A stretch of DNA of 31,281 nt from contig CAZSEX010000022.1 in assembly GCA_964606065.1 (NCBI GenBank), positions 1-31,281 on the forward strand, given 5' to 3'. The notes beneath the pieces are model-generated. The model made no database searches and had not been told where the DNA came from. It saw nothing but the letters and a program-made list of their open reading frames with translations. The DNA comes from JAFGHJ01 sp964606065 (lineage in GTDB: Bacteria > Hydrothermota > UBA3072). Below, piece by piece: positions 16,148 through 22,842 of the stretch. Every line of letters starts with the position of its first letter. Position 1 is the first letter of the stretch. Both the position numbers and the translations under genes were made by a program.

Positions 16148-16714
16148 TTATCTTACAACAATATTGCTGTTATCACCTTTTTTAGCAGATAATAAAGATT
16201 CTTCCGCTTTTGCTAAAAATTCTTCGATATTAGAGAATGCTTCAGAAATTTCTACCCCGCCTTGACATAGATTTACACTTATATCACCACTATCTGTATA
16301 TATAGGAGACTTAGATACATATTCTTGAAGTCTTTCTGCAATTTTCTGGACGGCGGACCTATCGGCTTCGGGCAACAAAAGAATCAACGTACCTTCATCG
16401 TAACGACCGAAATAATCAAGATCCCTAACTCTGGATTTACAACGATTTACTACCTCTACCAAAATCTGATCGGCGACCTTTTCGTTATATTTACACTTAA
16501 TTATGTCTAAATTCTCAATAACAATCAAAATTACAGATAAAGGCCTCTGGAAACGTCGTGACCGTATAAACTCACACTCGGCAAGATCAAGGAAATATTC
16601 CCTGTTATATAAACCCGTCAATTCATCGCTTGTTTTATCTAAACCCGAAAGCCTTTCTCTTAATTCCTTTAACTCGTTTATAAGTTGCCCTTTTGTCTGA
16701 CTCTCATAATCCAT
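16148..16714 (-). CDS. Degenerate GGDEF-domain protein (paralogue 1)
   Basis: A 188-residue cytoplasmic protein: a short N-terminal coiled coil (about 5-30) and a GGDEF-fold domain starting LTGLYNREYF (32-41). The catalytic signature is lost: the GGDEF position reads DEGTL (106-110) and the metal-binding DxD region reads VIENL (65-69), so diguanylate cyclase activity is unlikely. The inhibitory-site motif RxxD is kept as RDLD (97-100), five residues before the degenerate signature as in active enzymes, so c-di-GMP binding is conceivable. A paralogue lies at 17544-18125 beyond endonuclease V. ATG 16714 has AGGAGG upstream and its own consensus promoter about 80 bases away. Role inferred; output partner unknown. 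Confidence 0.82.
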   Translation of the reverse strand: MDYESQTKGQLINELKELRERLSGLDKTSDELTGLYNREYFLDLAECEFIRSRRFQRPLSVILIVIENLDIIKCKYNEKVADQILVEVVNRCKSRVRDLDYFGRYDEGTLILLLPEADRSAVQKIAERLQEYVSKSPIYTDSGDISVNLCQGGVEISEAFSNIEEFLAKAEESLLSAKKGDNSNIVVR

Positions 16715-16791
16715 ATAAGCCTCCTGGTATTTTTAAAAATCTTTTTAAAATTTTTTTATTAAAAAATTATAAATTCAATATTATATTATTA

Positions 16792-16819
16792 ATTATAAAA
16801 ATTTTTTTTACCGAGTCAA
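16792..16819 (-). promoter_or_regulatory. Promoter of GGDEF-like paralogue 1
   Basis: On the minus strand TTGACT (16814-16819), 16 bases, then perfect TATAAT (16792-16797). A leader of about 70 AT-rich bases leads to the AGGAGG site and ATG at 16714. It lies in the gap after endonuclease V, so this gene can be transcribed independently. Confidence 0.75.
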
Positions 16820-16845
16820 GTGTTTAAATTAAATTAGTAAGAATA

Positions 16846-17478
16846 TTATTCAATTTTTGAATAAATATCCGCCAAACGCAGAGGTTCGGGATATTTACTA
16901 TTTATGGCAAGTTTTAAGACTGTTTCTCTTGCATTCTTAAAACCTATTTTATTACCTGGAGAAAGAAAAATTGGTTTTGTCTTATTTTTAGTGCAAATAG
17001 CCTCCCCTATTTTTTCTCCCCTGTAAATAATATCGGACCAATTGCCTCTTTTAAGAATTGTATCTTTAAAGTTTCCCACTAAAAGATTTTTAGCGCAGCC
17101 TATAGTGGGTAAATCAAAAATCACCCCCACAAAGCAGGCAAGTCCCGCCTTATCCGGATGAGCAATACCATGACCATCTATAATTATACAATCAAAAGGA
17201 ACGGAAATCGATGAAATAGCTTCTCCTATAAGAGGAAATTCTCTTCGGGCAAATTTAGTTGGAATATATTCGTTGTAAACTTTTCTCTCGAACATAATCT
17301 TCTCCATAATCCGTTTTTCCTCAACATTTAAAACCACGCATGAAACCTTAGCTTTCCCCTTATAACTCACATCACAACCAACCACGTTCTTCGGATGAAA
17401 GCCGGGAATTTCCTTCACAATGACTTTTTGTGGAATTGTTTTGTATAATTCTTCAATGTTTACGCTATTAAAAATCAT
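16846..17478 (-). CDS. nfi: Endonuclease V (deoxyinosine 3' endonuclease)
   Basis: A DNA repair nuclease that nicks near deoxyinosine and other deaminated bases (some members act on inosine RNA). In 210 residues: GCDVSY with metal ligand D36, YIPTKFARRE (71-80; the usual YIPGxxxxRE with E80), DGHGIAHP (101-108) with D101, GLACFVGV and TIGCAKNLLVG (125-135), all family marks. The change of PG to PT in the second motif is minor. Length is normal. ATG 17478 has only a weak ribosome site and no clear promoter was found. It sits between two GGDEF-like paralogues on the same strand, 65 bases from the upstream one, with which it may be cotranscribed. Confidence 0.93.
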   Translation of the reverse strand: MIFNSVNIEELYKTIPQKVIVKEIPGFHPKNVVGCDVSYKGKAKVSCVVLNVEEKRIMEKIMFERKVYNEYIPTKFARREFPLIGEAISSISVPFDCIIIDGHGIAHPDKAGLACFVGVIFDLPTIGCAKNLLVGNFKDTILKRGNWSDIIYRGEKIGEAICTKNKTKPIFLSPGNKIGFKNARETVLKLAINSKYPEPLRLADIYSKIE

Positions 17479-17543
17479 TTAATATTTCAAGAAAAAACTC
17501 TTATCATAAATTTATGGATACAAGTTAAAGAGAAGTTCTGGAT

Positions 17544-18125
17544 TTAAGTACTGCTTGTTTCTACGCGATTTCGACCCTGCTCTTTTGCCGAAAACAACGC
17601 TTCATCCGCCTTTTCAAGTAATGACGAAATATCTTCCATATCGGCGGTTCTATCAGCAACTCCGATACTGACGGTTACTGTAATGGGTCCTTTCTGAGTT
17701 GAAATAGGTCGGGAAGCGGTAACTTTACGCAGCCTATCACTCGCTTTCTTCGCATCCAATTTACTGGTTTCAAGTAACAAAAGAATAAACTTACCAGCCT
17801 CATAAGAACCTATATAATCAAGGTCTCTAATATTGTCCTTATATCTCTTGGAAACTTCGACCAAAATCTGATCCCCGCACTTTTCATTATATTCGGTATT
17901 TATTTTTTTTAAATGATCTATATCCAGTAATATGACCGACAGAGGGCGTTTAAACCTGCGGGCACGTTCAAATTCACGTTCAGCTAAATTCAAAAAATAT
18001 ATCCAGGTGTATAATCCTGTAACTTTATCTACAGGATTTTTAAGCTTCTCGACCCTCTCACGAAGTTCTTCTACCTCCCTTATAAGTTCCGCTTTTGTTT
18101 TCTTTCTATTTTCTTTTTTAGCCAT
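17544..18125 (-). CDS. Degenerate GGDEF-domain protein (paralogue 2)
   Basis: A 193-residue paralogue of the protein at 16148-16714, with the same plan: a charged N-terminal coiled coil (about 5-30, AELIREVEELRERVEKL), then a GGDEF fold beginning VTGLYTWIYFLNLAEREF. It is less decayed: DIDHLKKIN (68-76) keeps the metal and nucleotide residues of active enzymes and the late SIGVAD motif is present. The signature itself reads EAGKF (109-113) instead of GGDEF. RxxD is kept as RDLD (100-103). It is probably a c-di-GMP or other nucleotide sensor and less likely an active cyclase. ATG 18125 lacks a ribosome site; the promoter placement suggests a nearly leaderless mRNA. Confidence 0.82.
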   Translation of the reverse strand: MAKKENRKKTKAELIREVEELRERVEKLKNPVDKVTGLYTWIYFLNLAEREFERARRFKRPLSVILLDIDHLKKINTEYNEKCGDQILVEVSKRYKDNIRDLDYIGSYEAGKFILLLLETSKLDAKKASDRLRKVTASRPISTQKGPITVTVSIGVADRTADMEDISSLLEKADEALFSAKEQGRNRVETSST

Positions 18126-18132
18126 TTTTATT

Positions 18133-18160
18133 ATTTTAAGAACTTTTTATTTCCCGTCAA
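18133..18160 (-). promoter_or_regulatory. Promoter of GGDEF-like paralogue 2, possibly leaderless
   Basis: On the minus strand TTGACG (18155-18160), 16 bases, TAAAAT (18133-18138). The expected start falls about one base before the ATG at 18125, and no Shine-Dalgarno sequence is present in between. Confidence 0.5.
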
Positions 18161-18210
18161 CCCCCTAAAGAGAGTTTTGAACCACAAAGTGCACAAAGAA
18201 GAAATAGTAT

Positions 18211-18283
18211 ATGGGTATATGAGTAGATGAGTAAATGGGGTAAAAAAATGAACCCATTCACCCATACACTCATCATCTCATTA
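18211..18283. repeat. Imperfect inverted repeat of ATGAGTA/ATGGGT words
   Basis: The left arm (18211-18240, built of ATGGGTA-, ATGAGTA-, GATGAGTAAATGGGG units) and right arm (18253-18283, the same words in reverse complement) match at about two thirds of positions around a short A-rich loop. It lies between the 3' end of lipA and the second GGDEF-like gene, next to an AACCACAAAGTGCACAAAG word (18180-18200) and AACAACGAATCACA (18295-18308). It could form a large hairpin at the end of the lipA transcript. I see no gene in 18126-18342. Confidence 0.65.
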
Positions 18284-18342
18284 ACTTAAGTTCAAACAAC
18301 GAATCACATAAATAGCGCTAGGGAAAATCTTATCTTTATTTC

Positions 18343-19221
18343 TTAACTGACCCGCGAATCCTTCCGAAATAAAGAAAAAATTTCCTCCGCTTTATAAGAA
18401 CTCCGTACAAGAGGACCTGAAATAACATAATCGAAACCAATATCATAAGCCAACTCTTCCATTTCTTTAAATTCATCCGGATGAACATATCTATCGACAG
18501 GTAATTGTCTCAAAGTAGGTCTGAGATACTGACCTATTGTTATTATATTACATCCGGTAGATTTTAAGTCTTTCAACAATCGTACGACTTCCGCTTTTTT
18601 TTCACCTAACCCAACCATAAAACCACTTTTCACGTAAAAACCGGTACTCCTAACAGAAGCTTCTCTTAAAATTGTAAGTGTTCTCTCGTAATCGGCTACG
18701 GGTCGAACTCTCGGATACAACCTTCTCACAGTTTCAATATTGTGGTTGAGAACGTCGATGCCTGAATAAATAACTGTTTCCAGAGCGGTTAAATCTCCCA
18801 TAAAATCCGGAATTAAGACTTCCACCGTTGTAGACAAATTTATTTCTTTTATTTTTTTAACAGTTTGAGCAAAAAATGAGGCTCCCCCATCTTCGAGATC
18901 GTCTCGATTCGGAGAAGTCAATACAACATGCTTTAAATTCATTCTTTTTACCTGTTTGGCAAGACGAGCTTGTTCAGACTCATCGAGCGGCTCCGGAACT
19001 CCTGTTTCAATAGAACAGAAGCCGCAGTTTCTCGTACAAATATCTCCCATTATAAGAAATGTGGCAACTCCTTTAGAAAAACACTCTCCTATATTGGGAC
19101 ACTTTGCTTCTTCGCAAACTGTGTGCAAATTTTCAGATTTTAAAATATTTTTTAAAGTTTCAGCTGGTTTTTTTCTGGAAAGTTTACTTTTTAACCAGTC
19201 GGGAAGTTCAACACCTTTCAC
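18343..19221 (-). CDS. lipA: Lipoyl synthase
   Basis: A radical SAM enzyme that inserts two sulfurs into protein-bound octanoyl groups to make lipoyl cofactor. The auxiliary cluster cysteines are C36, C41 and C47 (CEEAKCPNIGEC); the radical SAM cluster is C62, C66 and C69 (CTRNCGFC); the conserved RSSY segment is near the C-terminus. Length (292) is typical. The GTG start at 19221 shares its first base with the panD stop (TAGTG), so translation is probably coupled and no separate ribosome site is needed. It implies lipoate-dependent complexes (pyruvate dehydrogenase or glycine cleavage) elsewhere in the genome. Confidence 0.96.
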   Translation of the reverse strand: MKGVELPDWLKSKLSRKKPAETLKNILKSENLHTVCEEAKCPNIGECFSKGVATFLIMGDICTRNCGFCSIETGVPEPLDESEQARLAKQVKRMNLKHVVLTSPNRDDLEDGGASFFAQTVKKIKEINLSTTVEVLIPDFMGDLTALETVIYSGIDVLNHNIETVRRLYPRVRPVADYERTLTILREASVRSTGFYVKSGFMVGLGEKKAEVVRLLKDLKSTGCNIITIGQYLRPTLRQLPVDRYVHPDEFKEMEELAYDIGFDYVISGPLVRSSYKAEEIFSLFRKDSRVS

Positions 19222-19556
19222 TATTCTATAATTTCATTCTTTTCGTTAACTTTAATTATTTTCGGAGTAAAATTCCTATTGTCCACATATACAAAGGACA
19301 TTATTATAACCCTATCTCCCACGTTAACAAGCCTGGCGGCGGCGCCATTAACACAAATTTCCCCTTCTTCTCCGTATATAACATAAGTCTCAAAACGGTT
19401 CCCGGTTTCAACATCACCGACGAGAACTTTTTCATTAGGAGACATATCGGCTTTCCTGGCAAGTTTTTCGTCGATTGTTATAGAGCCGTCATACTCGACG
19501 TTTGCGTCGGTTACCCTTGCCATATGTATTTTAGATTTAAGAACTTCAAACAACAT
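19221..19556 (-). CDS. panD: Aspartate 1-decarboxylase (pyruvoyl enzyme)
   Basis: Converts aspartate to beta-alanine for pantothenate and coenzyme A. A 111-residue protein of normal length with the self-cleavage pair G24-S25 in YDGSITID, which generates the pyruvoyl group, and the conserved NGAAARL segment (69-75). The ATG at 19556 has a strong AAAGGAG site and a promoter is placed at 19588-19615. It leads a two-gene unit with lipA, both cofactor genes. No other pantothenate genes are near. Nothing unusual is visible. Confidence 0.97.
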   Translation of the reverse strand: MLFEVLKSKIHMARVTDANVEYDGSITIDEKLARKADMSPNEKVLVGDVETGNRFETYVIYGEEGEICVNGAAARLVNVGDRVIIMSFVYVDNRNFTPKIIKVNEKNEIIE

Positions 19557-19587
19557 TAAAATCTCCTTTATCGTCTAAATTAATCTT

Positions 19588-19615
19588 ATATTAATTTCAT
19601 CTCCCTTTTTGTCAA
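19588..19615 (-). promoter_or_regulatory. Putative panD-lipA promoter
   Basis: On the minus strand TTGACA (19610-19615), 16 bases, TAATAT (19588-19593). An alternative -10, TATAAG, overlaps with 19-base spacing. The ATG is about 30 bases further on. Confidence 0.55.
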
Positions 19616-19663
19616 TGGTAACAATCTTATGGTTATTTCGTATCCGAAAAAACACAAAAGAGG

Positions 19664-19692
19664 TTGACAATACACAGTAGCCTTATTATTAT
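19664..19692 (+). promoter_or_regulatory. Promoter of tRNA-Val (possibly also thrS)
   Basis: Perfect TTGACA (19664-19669), 17 bases, TATTAT (19687-19692). Transcription would start just before the tRNA at 19708. No terminator is seen between the tRNA and thrS. A separate TATAAT at 19814-19819 lacks a good -35. Confidence 0.7.
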
Positions 19693-19707
19693 TATACAAA
19701 AATTAAT

Positions 19708-19780
19708 GGGCGATTAGCTCAGGGGTTAGAGCGTTTGCGTGACATGCAAAAGGCCAGTGGTTCAATTCCACTATCGCCCA
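19708..19780 (+). tRNA. tRNA-Val (anticodon GAC)
   Basis: A complete 73-base cloverleaf: acceptor GGGCGAT with ATCGCCC, D arm GCTCAGGGGTTAGAGC, anticodon stem TTTGC/GCAAA with loop GTGACAT (anticodon GAC, reading GUC/GUU), and T arm CAGTGGTTCAATTCCACTA. Discriminator A; CCA is not encoded. It lies divergently from panD and 50 bases before thrS. Confidence 0.97.
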
Positions 19781-19830
19781 TTTTAGAGAAGAAATTTGAT
19801 TTTTTTTGATATATATAATAGAATTAAAGT

Positions 19831-21753
19831 ATGAAAATAAAGATAAAACTTTACATAGATGAAGAAGCTTCTGCATTGGAGGTAGAAAAGGGTAAATCTT
19901 TAAAACAAATACTTAAAGACAAAAACCCATCTATTTTTAATAAATACTCAGGAGCATTGAGAGAAGGGGAGTTTATTGACTACCATATCCCATTGGATGA
20001 AAGTAGTGAATTGCACTTAATTCCTTACAATGATAAAAGATGTTACCCTACGTACTGGCACACCACTTCTCATATAATGGCACAGGCTATAAAGAGAATA
20101 TTTGACGTTAACCTGGCGATAGGACCGTCGATTGAAGAAGGGTTCTATTATGACATGGAAAAAGAAACTCCCTTTTCTGAAGATGATTTAAAAAGAATAT
20201 CAGAGGAAATGAAAAAAATAATAAAAAGTGATTTCCCGATAGAATATAAGAAAATAAGCAAAGAAGAAGCAAAAAAACTCTTTTCCGATAATAAATTTAA
20301 ACTCGAACTTATTGATGGAATCGAAGACGCTTTTGTATCTGTTTACTCTCAGGGTGAATTCAGAGACCTTTGTAGTGGTCCTCATTTGTATTCCACCGGA
20401 AAAGTAAAATTTTTTAAGTTATTATCTGTTTCCGGTTCTTACTGGAGAGGAGATGAAAAACGGGAAGGTCTCCAGCGTATTTACGGAATTTCATATCCGG
20501 ACAAAAAACTGCTCAAAGATTATATGCGTCGGTACGAGGAAGCAAAAGAAAGGGATCACAGAAAACTTGGAAAACAATTAGATTTATTCGACATTTATGA
20601 TGAAATCGGAGCGGGACTCGTACTATGGCACCCAAAAGGCGCTACCATTCGAGAAGAAATTGAAAACTTCTGGAAAAAAGAACATCTGAAAAGAGATTAC
20701 CAAATGGTAATAACTCCCCATATAGCAAAAGCCGATTTATGGAAAACTTCAGGGCATTATGATTTTTATCTCGAAAATATGTATACTTTCGAGAGAAATA
20801 ACGAAGAATATGTAGTCAAACCCATGAACTGTCCCTACCATATTTTGATTTACAAAAAACAAACAAGAAGCTACCGGGACCTTCCGATTAAATTCGCGGA
20901 ACTTGGTACAGTTTATAGATACGAACGTTCAGGTACTCTACATGGAATGTTGAGAGTAAGAGGATTTACACAGGATGACGCGCATATTTTTTGCCATGAA
21001 GACCAAATAGAAGATGAAATCGGAAAAGTTTTCGATTTCGCTATTGAAATGATAAAAACTTTCGGGTATAGAGATTTTGAAATACTTCTCTCAGTAAGAG
21101 ATCCCAAACACAAAGAAAAATACGCCGGCAGCGACAATGAATGGGAAAAGGCTGAATTAGCCCTGGCTTCAACTCTACAAAAAAGAAATATCGAATACAA
21201 AAGGGAAGAAGGAGAAGCCGTATTTTACGGTCCTAAAATAGATATAAAAATCAAAGATGCCATAGGAAGAAGCTGGCAGGGACCTACTATACAATTTGAT
21301 TTTAACCTCCCGAGAAGATTCAATGCCACATATGTGGGAGAAGACGGCCAGGAACATATGGTATATATGATTCATAGAGCTCTTTTCGGTTCGTTTGAAA
21401 GATTCGTAGGTGGTTTGATAGAACATTATAACGGTAATTTCCCTACCTGGCTTGCGCCGATCCAGGTTATACTTCTTCCGATTACCGATGAACAAATAGA
21501 TTTCTCGGAAAAAGTTCTTAAAAATTTGAAAGAAAACGGAATAAGGGTAGAATTAGATAATCGAAACGAAAAACTTTCCAGAAAAATCCGGGATGCGGAG
21601 ACACAAAAAGTCCCATATATGTTTATTATCGGCAATAAAGAAGTAGAATCTAAAACAGTATCTGTAAGGAATCATAAGGACGGAAACATAGGTAATTTCA
21701 AAACAGATGATATTTTATCAAAAATTAAAGAAGAAATAACAAAAAGGAGGTAA
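19831..21753 (+). CDS. thrS: Threonyl-tRNA synthetase
   Basis: Charges tRNA-Thr. In 640 residues: N-terminal TGS domain (1-63), editing domain with H77xxxH81 (HTTSHIMAQA) and C181/H185 (DLCSGPH), class II catalytic core with zinc ligands C334 (MNCPYH), H385 (DDAHIF) and a later His in MVYMIHRALFG, motif 3 GSFERF, and an anticodon-binding domain from about 540. All key residues are present. ATG 19831 is the natural start for the TGS domain although the ribosome site is weak. It heads the translation gene block and its stop codon lies within the infC ribosome site region. No T-box leader is visible in the 50 bases upstream. Confidence 0.97.
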   Translation: MKIKIKLYIDEEASALEVEKGKSLKQILKDKNPSIFNKYSGALREGEFIDYHIPLDESSELHLIPYNDKRCYPTYWHTTSHIMAQAIKRIFDVNLAIGPSIEEGFYYDMEKETPFSEDDLKRISEEMKKIIKSDFPIEYKKISKEEAKKLFSDNKFKLELIDGIEDAFVSVYSQGEFRDLCSGPHLYSTGKVKFFKLLSVSGSYWRGDEKREGLQRIYGISYPDKKLLKDYMRRYEEAKERDHRKLGKQLDLFDIYDEIGAGLVLWHPKGATIREEIENFWKKEHLKRDYQMVITPHIAKADLWKTSGHYDFYLENMYTFERNNEEYVVKPMNCPYHILIYKKQTRSYRDLPIKFAELGTVYRYERSGTLHGMLRVRGFTQDDAHIFCHEDQIEDEIGKVFDFAIEMIKTFGYRDFEILLSVRDPKHKEKYAGSDNEWEKAELALASTLQKRNIEYKREEGEAVFYGPKIDIKIKDAIGRSWQGPTIQFDFNLPRRFNATYVGEDGQEHMVYMIHRALFGSFERFVGGLIEHYNGNFPTWLAPIQVILLPITDEQIDFSEKVLKNLKENGIRVELDNRNEKLSRKIRDAETQKVPYMFIIGNKEVESKTVSVRNHKDGNIGNFKTDDILSKIKEEITKRR

Positions 21754-21755
21754 GC

Positions 21756-22304
21756 ATTTCGAAAGACAGTAAAAAATACGTAAATTACGAAATTAGAGCA
21801 AACAAAGTAAGGATTATTGATGATAATGGTAATAATAAGGGAATTAAAGAGACAAAAGAAGCAATTAAAGAAGCAAAATCCAGCGGTTTTGACCTGGTTC
21901 TTGTCGCGCCTGATGAAGACCCGCCGGTCTGTAAGTTCATGGACTATGGCAAATATCTTTACAGGCAAAATAAAAAATCCAGAAAAGAACGCCAGCGTCA
22001 AAAACACACTTTAAAAGAAATGAAATTTTATCCTAAAATTGAGACACATGATTATGAAACCAAAATCAGACATATAAAAAGGTTTCTACATGAGCAAAAT
22101 CCGGTAAGAATTCAAATCTGGATGAGAGGAAGAGAGAAAGTTCATCCCGAATTGGCTGAAAGTCTTGCAAAGAGAATCATCAAAGACACCGAAGAAATAT
22201 CAAAACTACAGGGTGAACTAAACCCGATAAACCATAGAGTTCAATTTCAACTAATGCCAACAGGAGGAAACAATGCCCAAAGTGAAGACGAAGGGAGCAG
22301 TTAA
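21756..22304 (+). CDS. infC: Translation initiation factor IF-3 with AUU start codon
   Basis: IF-3 binds the 30S subunit and rejects non-standard start codons and mismatched initiator pairing. Scans limited to ATG/GTG/TTG find only the C-terminal 121 residues from 21939. The frame is open upstream and matches the IF-3 N-domain (YVNYEIRANKVRIID..., DLVLVAPDEDPPVCKFMDYGK). An ATT at 21756 sits five bases after AAGGAGG (21744-21750), giving 182 residues, normal length. An AUU start allows the classical autoregulation in which abundant IF-3 represses its own message. It begins two bases after the thrS stop and overlaps rpmI by 32 bases. The order thrS-infC-rpmI-rplT-pheST is the widely conserved one. 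Confidence 0.95.
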   Translation: MSKDSKKYVNYEIRANKVRIIDDNGNNKGIKETKEAIKEAKSSGFDLVLVAPDEDPPVCKFMDYGKYLYRQNKKSRKERQRQKHTLKEMKFYPKIETHDYETKIRHIKRFLHEQNPVRIQIWMRGREKVHPELAESLAKRIIKDTEEISKLQGELNPINHRVQFQLMPTGGNNAQSEDEGSS

Positions 22305-22467
22305 AAAGAGGTTTAAGGTATCAAAAAACGGGAAGATATCTTTTAAAAAAACCGGTAAAAATCATCTGCAGTCGAAACATAATAAAAGACACCGACGGCG
22401 TCAAAACAAAGACAGTGTGTTATCAAAAGCAGATCAGAAAAAAGTTAAGGAACTTCTTAGAATTTAA
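22273..22467 (+). CDS. rpmI: Ribosomal protein L35 (bL35)
   Basis: A 64-residue very basic protein of the large ribosomal subunit. It has the family start MPKVKTKGAVKKRFKV and the basic KHNKRHRRRQ stretch. The ATG at 22273 has AGGAGG six bases upstream, inside the last 32 bases of infC, so the two frames overlap there and translation is probably coupled. Twelve bases separate it from rplT. Length is normal. Confidence 0.96.
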   Translation: MPKVKTKGAVKKRFKVSKNGKISFKKTGKNHLQSKHNKRHRRRQNKDSVLSKADQKKVKELLRI

Positions 22468-22479
22468 GGGGGATTTAAA

Positions 22480-22842
22480 ATGTCAAGAGAAAAGAGTGTT
22501 ATACAAAGAAGGAAACGAAGAAAAAGAGTATTAAAACAAGCAAAAGGCTTTTTCAGTAAAAGAAAAAATTCTTACAGAGTAGCAAGACAGGCGGTAATGA
22601 AAGCGCTCCAAAACGCTTATATGGACAGAAAAAGACGAAAAAGAGATTTCAGGAGTTTATGGATAATCCGAATCAACGCGGCTTCCCGTCAAAACGGGCT
22701 ATCCTACAGTAAGTTAATTCATGGTTTATCCTTGGCTAAAATTAAACTAAACAGAAAGGTGCTTGCGGATATAGCGGTACGTCAACCTGAGATATTTTCA
22801 GAAATCGCGAAAACCGCTAAAGAGAGTGTTAATGGATCTTGA
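22480..22842 (+). CDS. rplT: Ribosomal protein L20 (bL20)
   Basis: A 120-residue early-binding 23S rRNA protein needed for 50S assembly; in several bacteria it represses its own operon. The basic N-terminal helix (RRKRRKRVLKQAKGFFSKRKNSYRVARQAV) and the segment RDFRSLWIIRINAASRQNGLSYSKLIHGL are diagnostic. The first residues (MSREKSVIQ) differ from the common MPRVKRG. GGGGGAT precedes the ATG. Its C-terminal 11 bases overlap pheS. Whether an L20 autoregulatory RNA fold exists upstream of rpmI could not be judged by eye. Confidence 0.96.
   Translation: MSREKSVIQRRKRRKRVLKQAKGFFSKRKNSYRVARQAVMKALQNAYMDRKRRKRDFRSLWIIRINAASRQNGLSYSKLIHGLSLAKIKLNRKVLADIAVRQPEIFSEIAKTAKESVNGS

Noticed and set aside
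15968..16265. Two small plus-strand open frames (15968-16192 and 16065-16265) with Cys/Leu/Phe-rich translations
   Set aside because: They are translations of the CTCTGTGTT/CTCTGCGTC repeat words, overlap each other and the end of a real minus-strand gene, and have no ribosome site.
13622..18308. CRISPR array made of the repeat words
   Set aside because: The repeats are imperfect, irregularly spaced, in both orientations, and no cas genes are present.
19781..19830. T-box leader of thrS
   Set aside because: Only 50 AT-rich bases separate tRNA-Val from thrS, with no T-box sequence or specifier stem.
21939..22304. A truncated IF-3 beginning at ATG 21939
   Set aside because: The frame is open upstream with the conserved N-domain and an AUU start behind a strong ribosome site.
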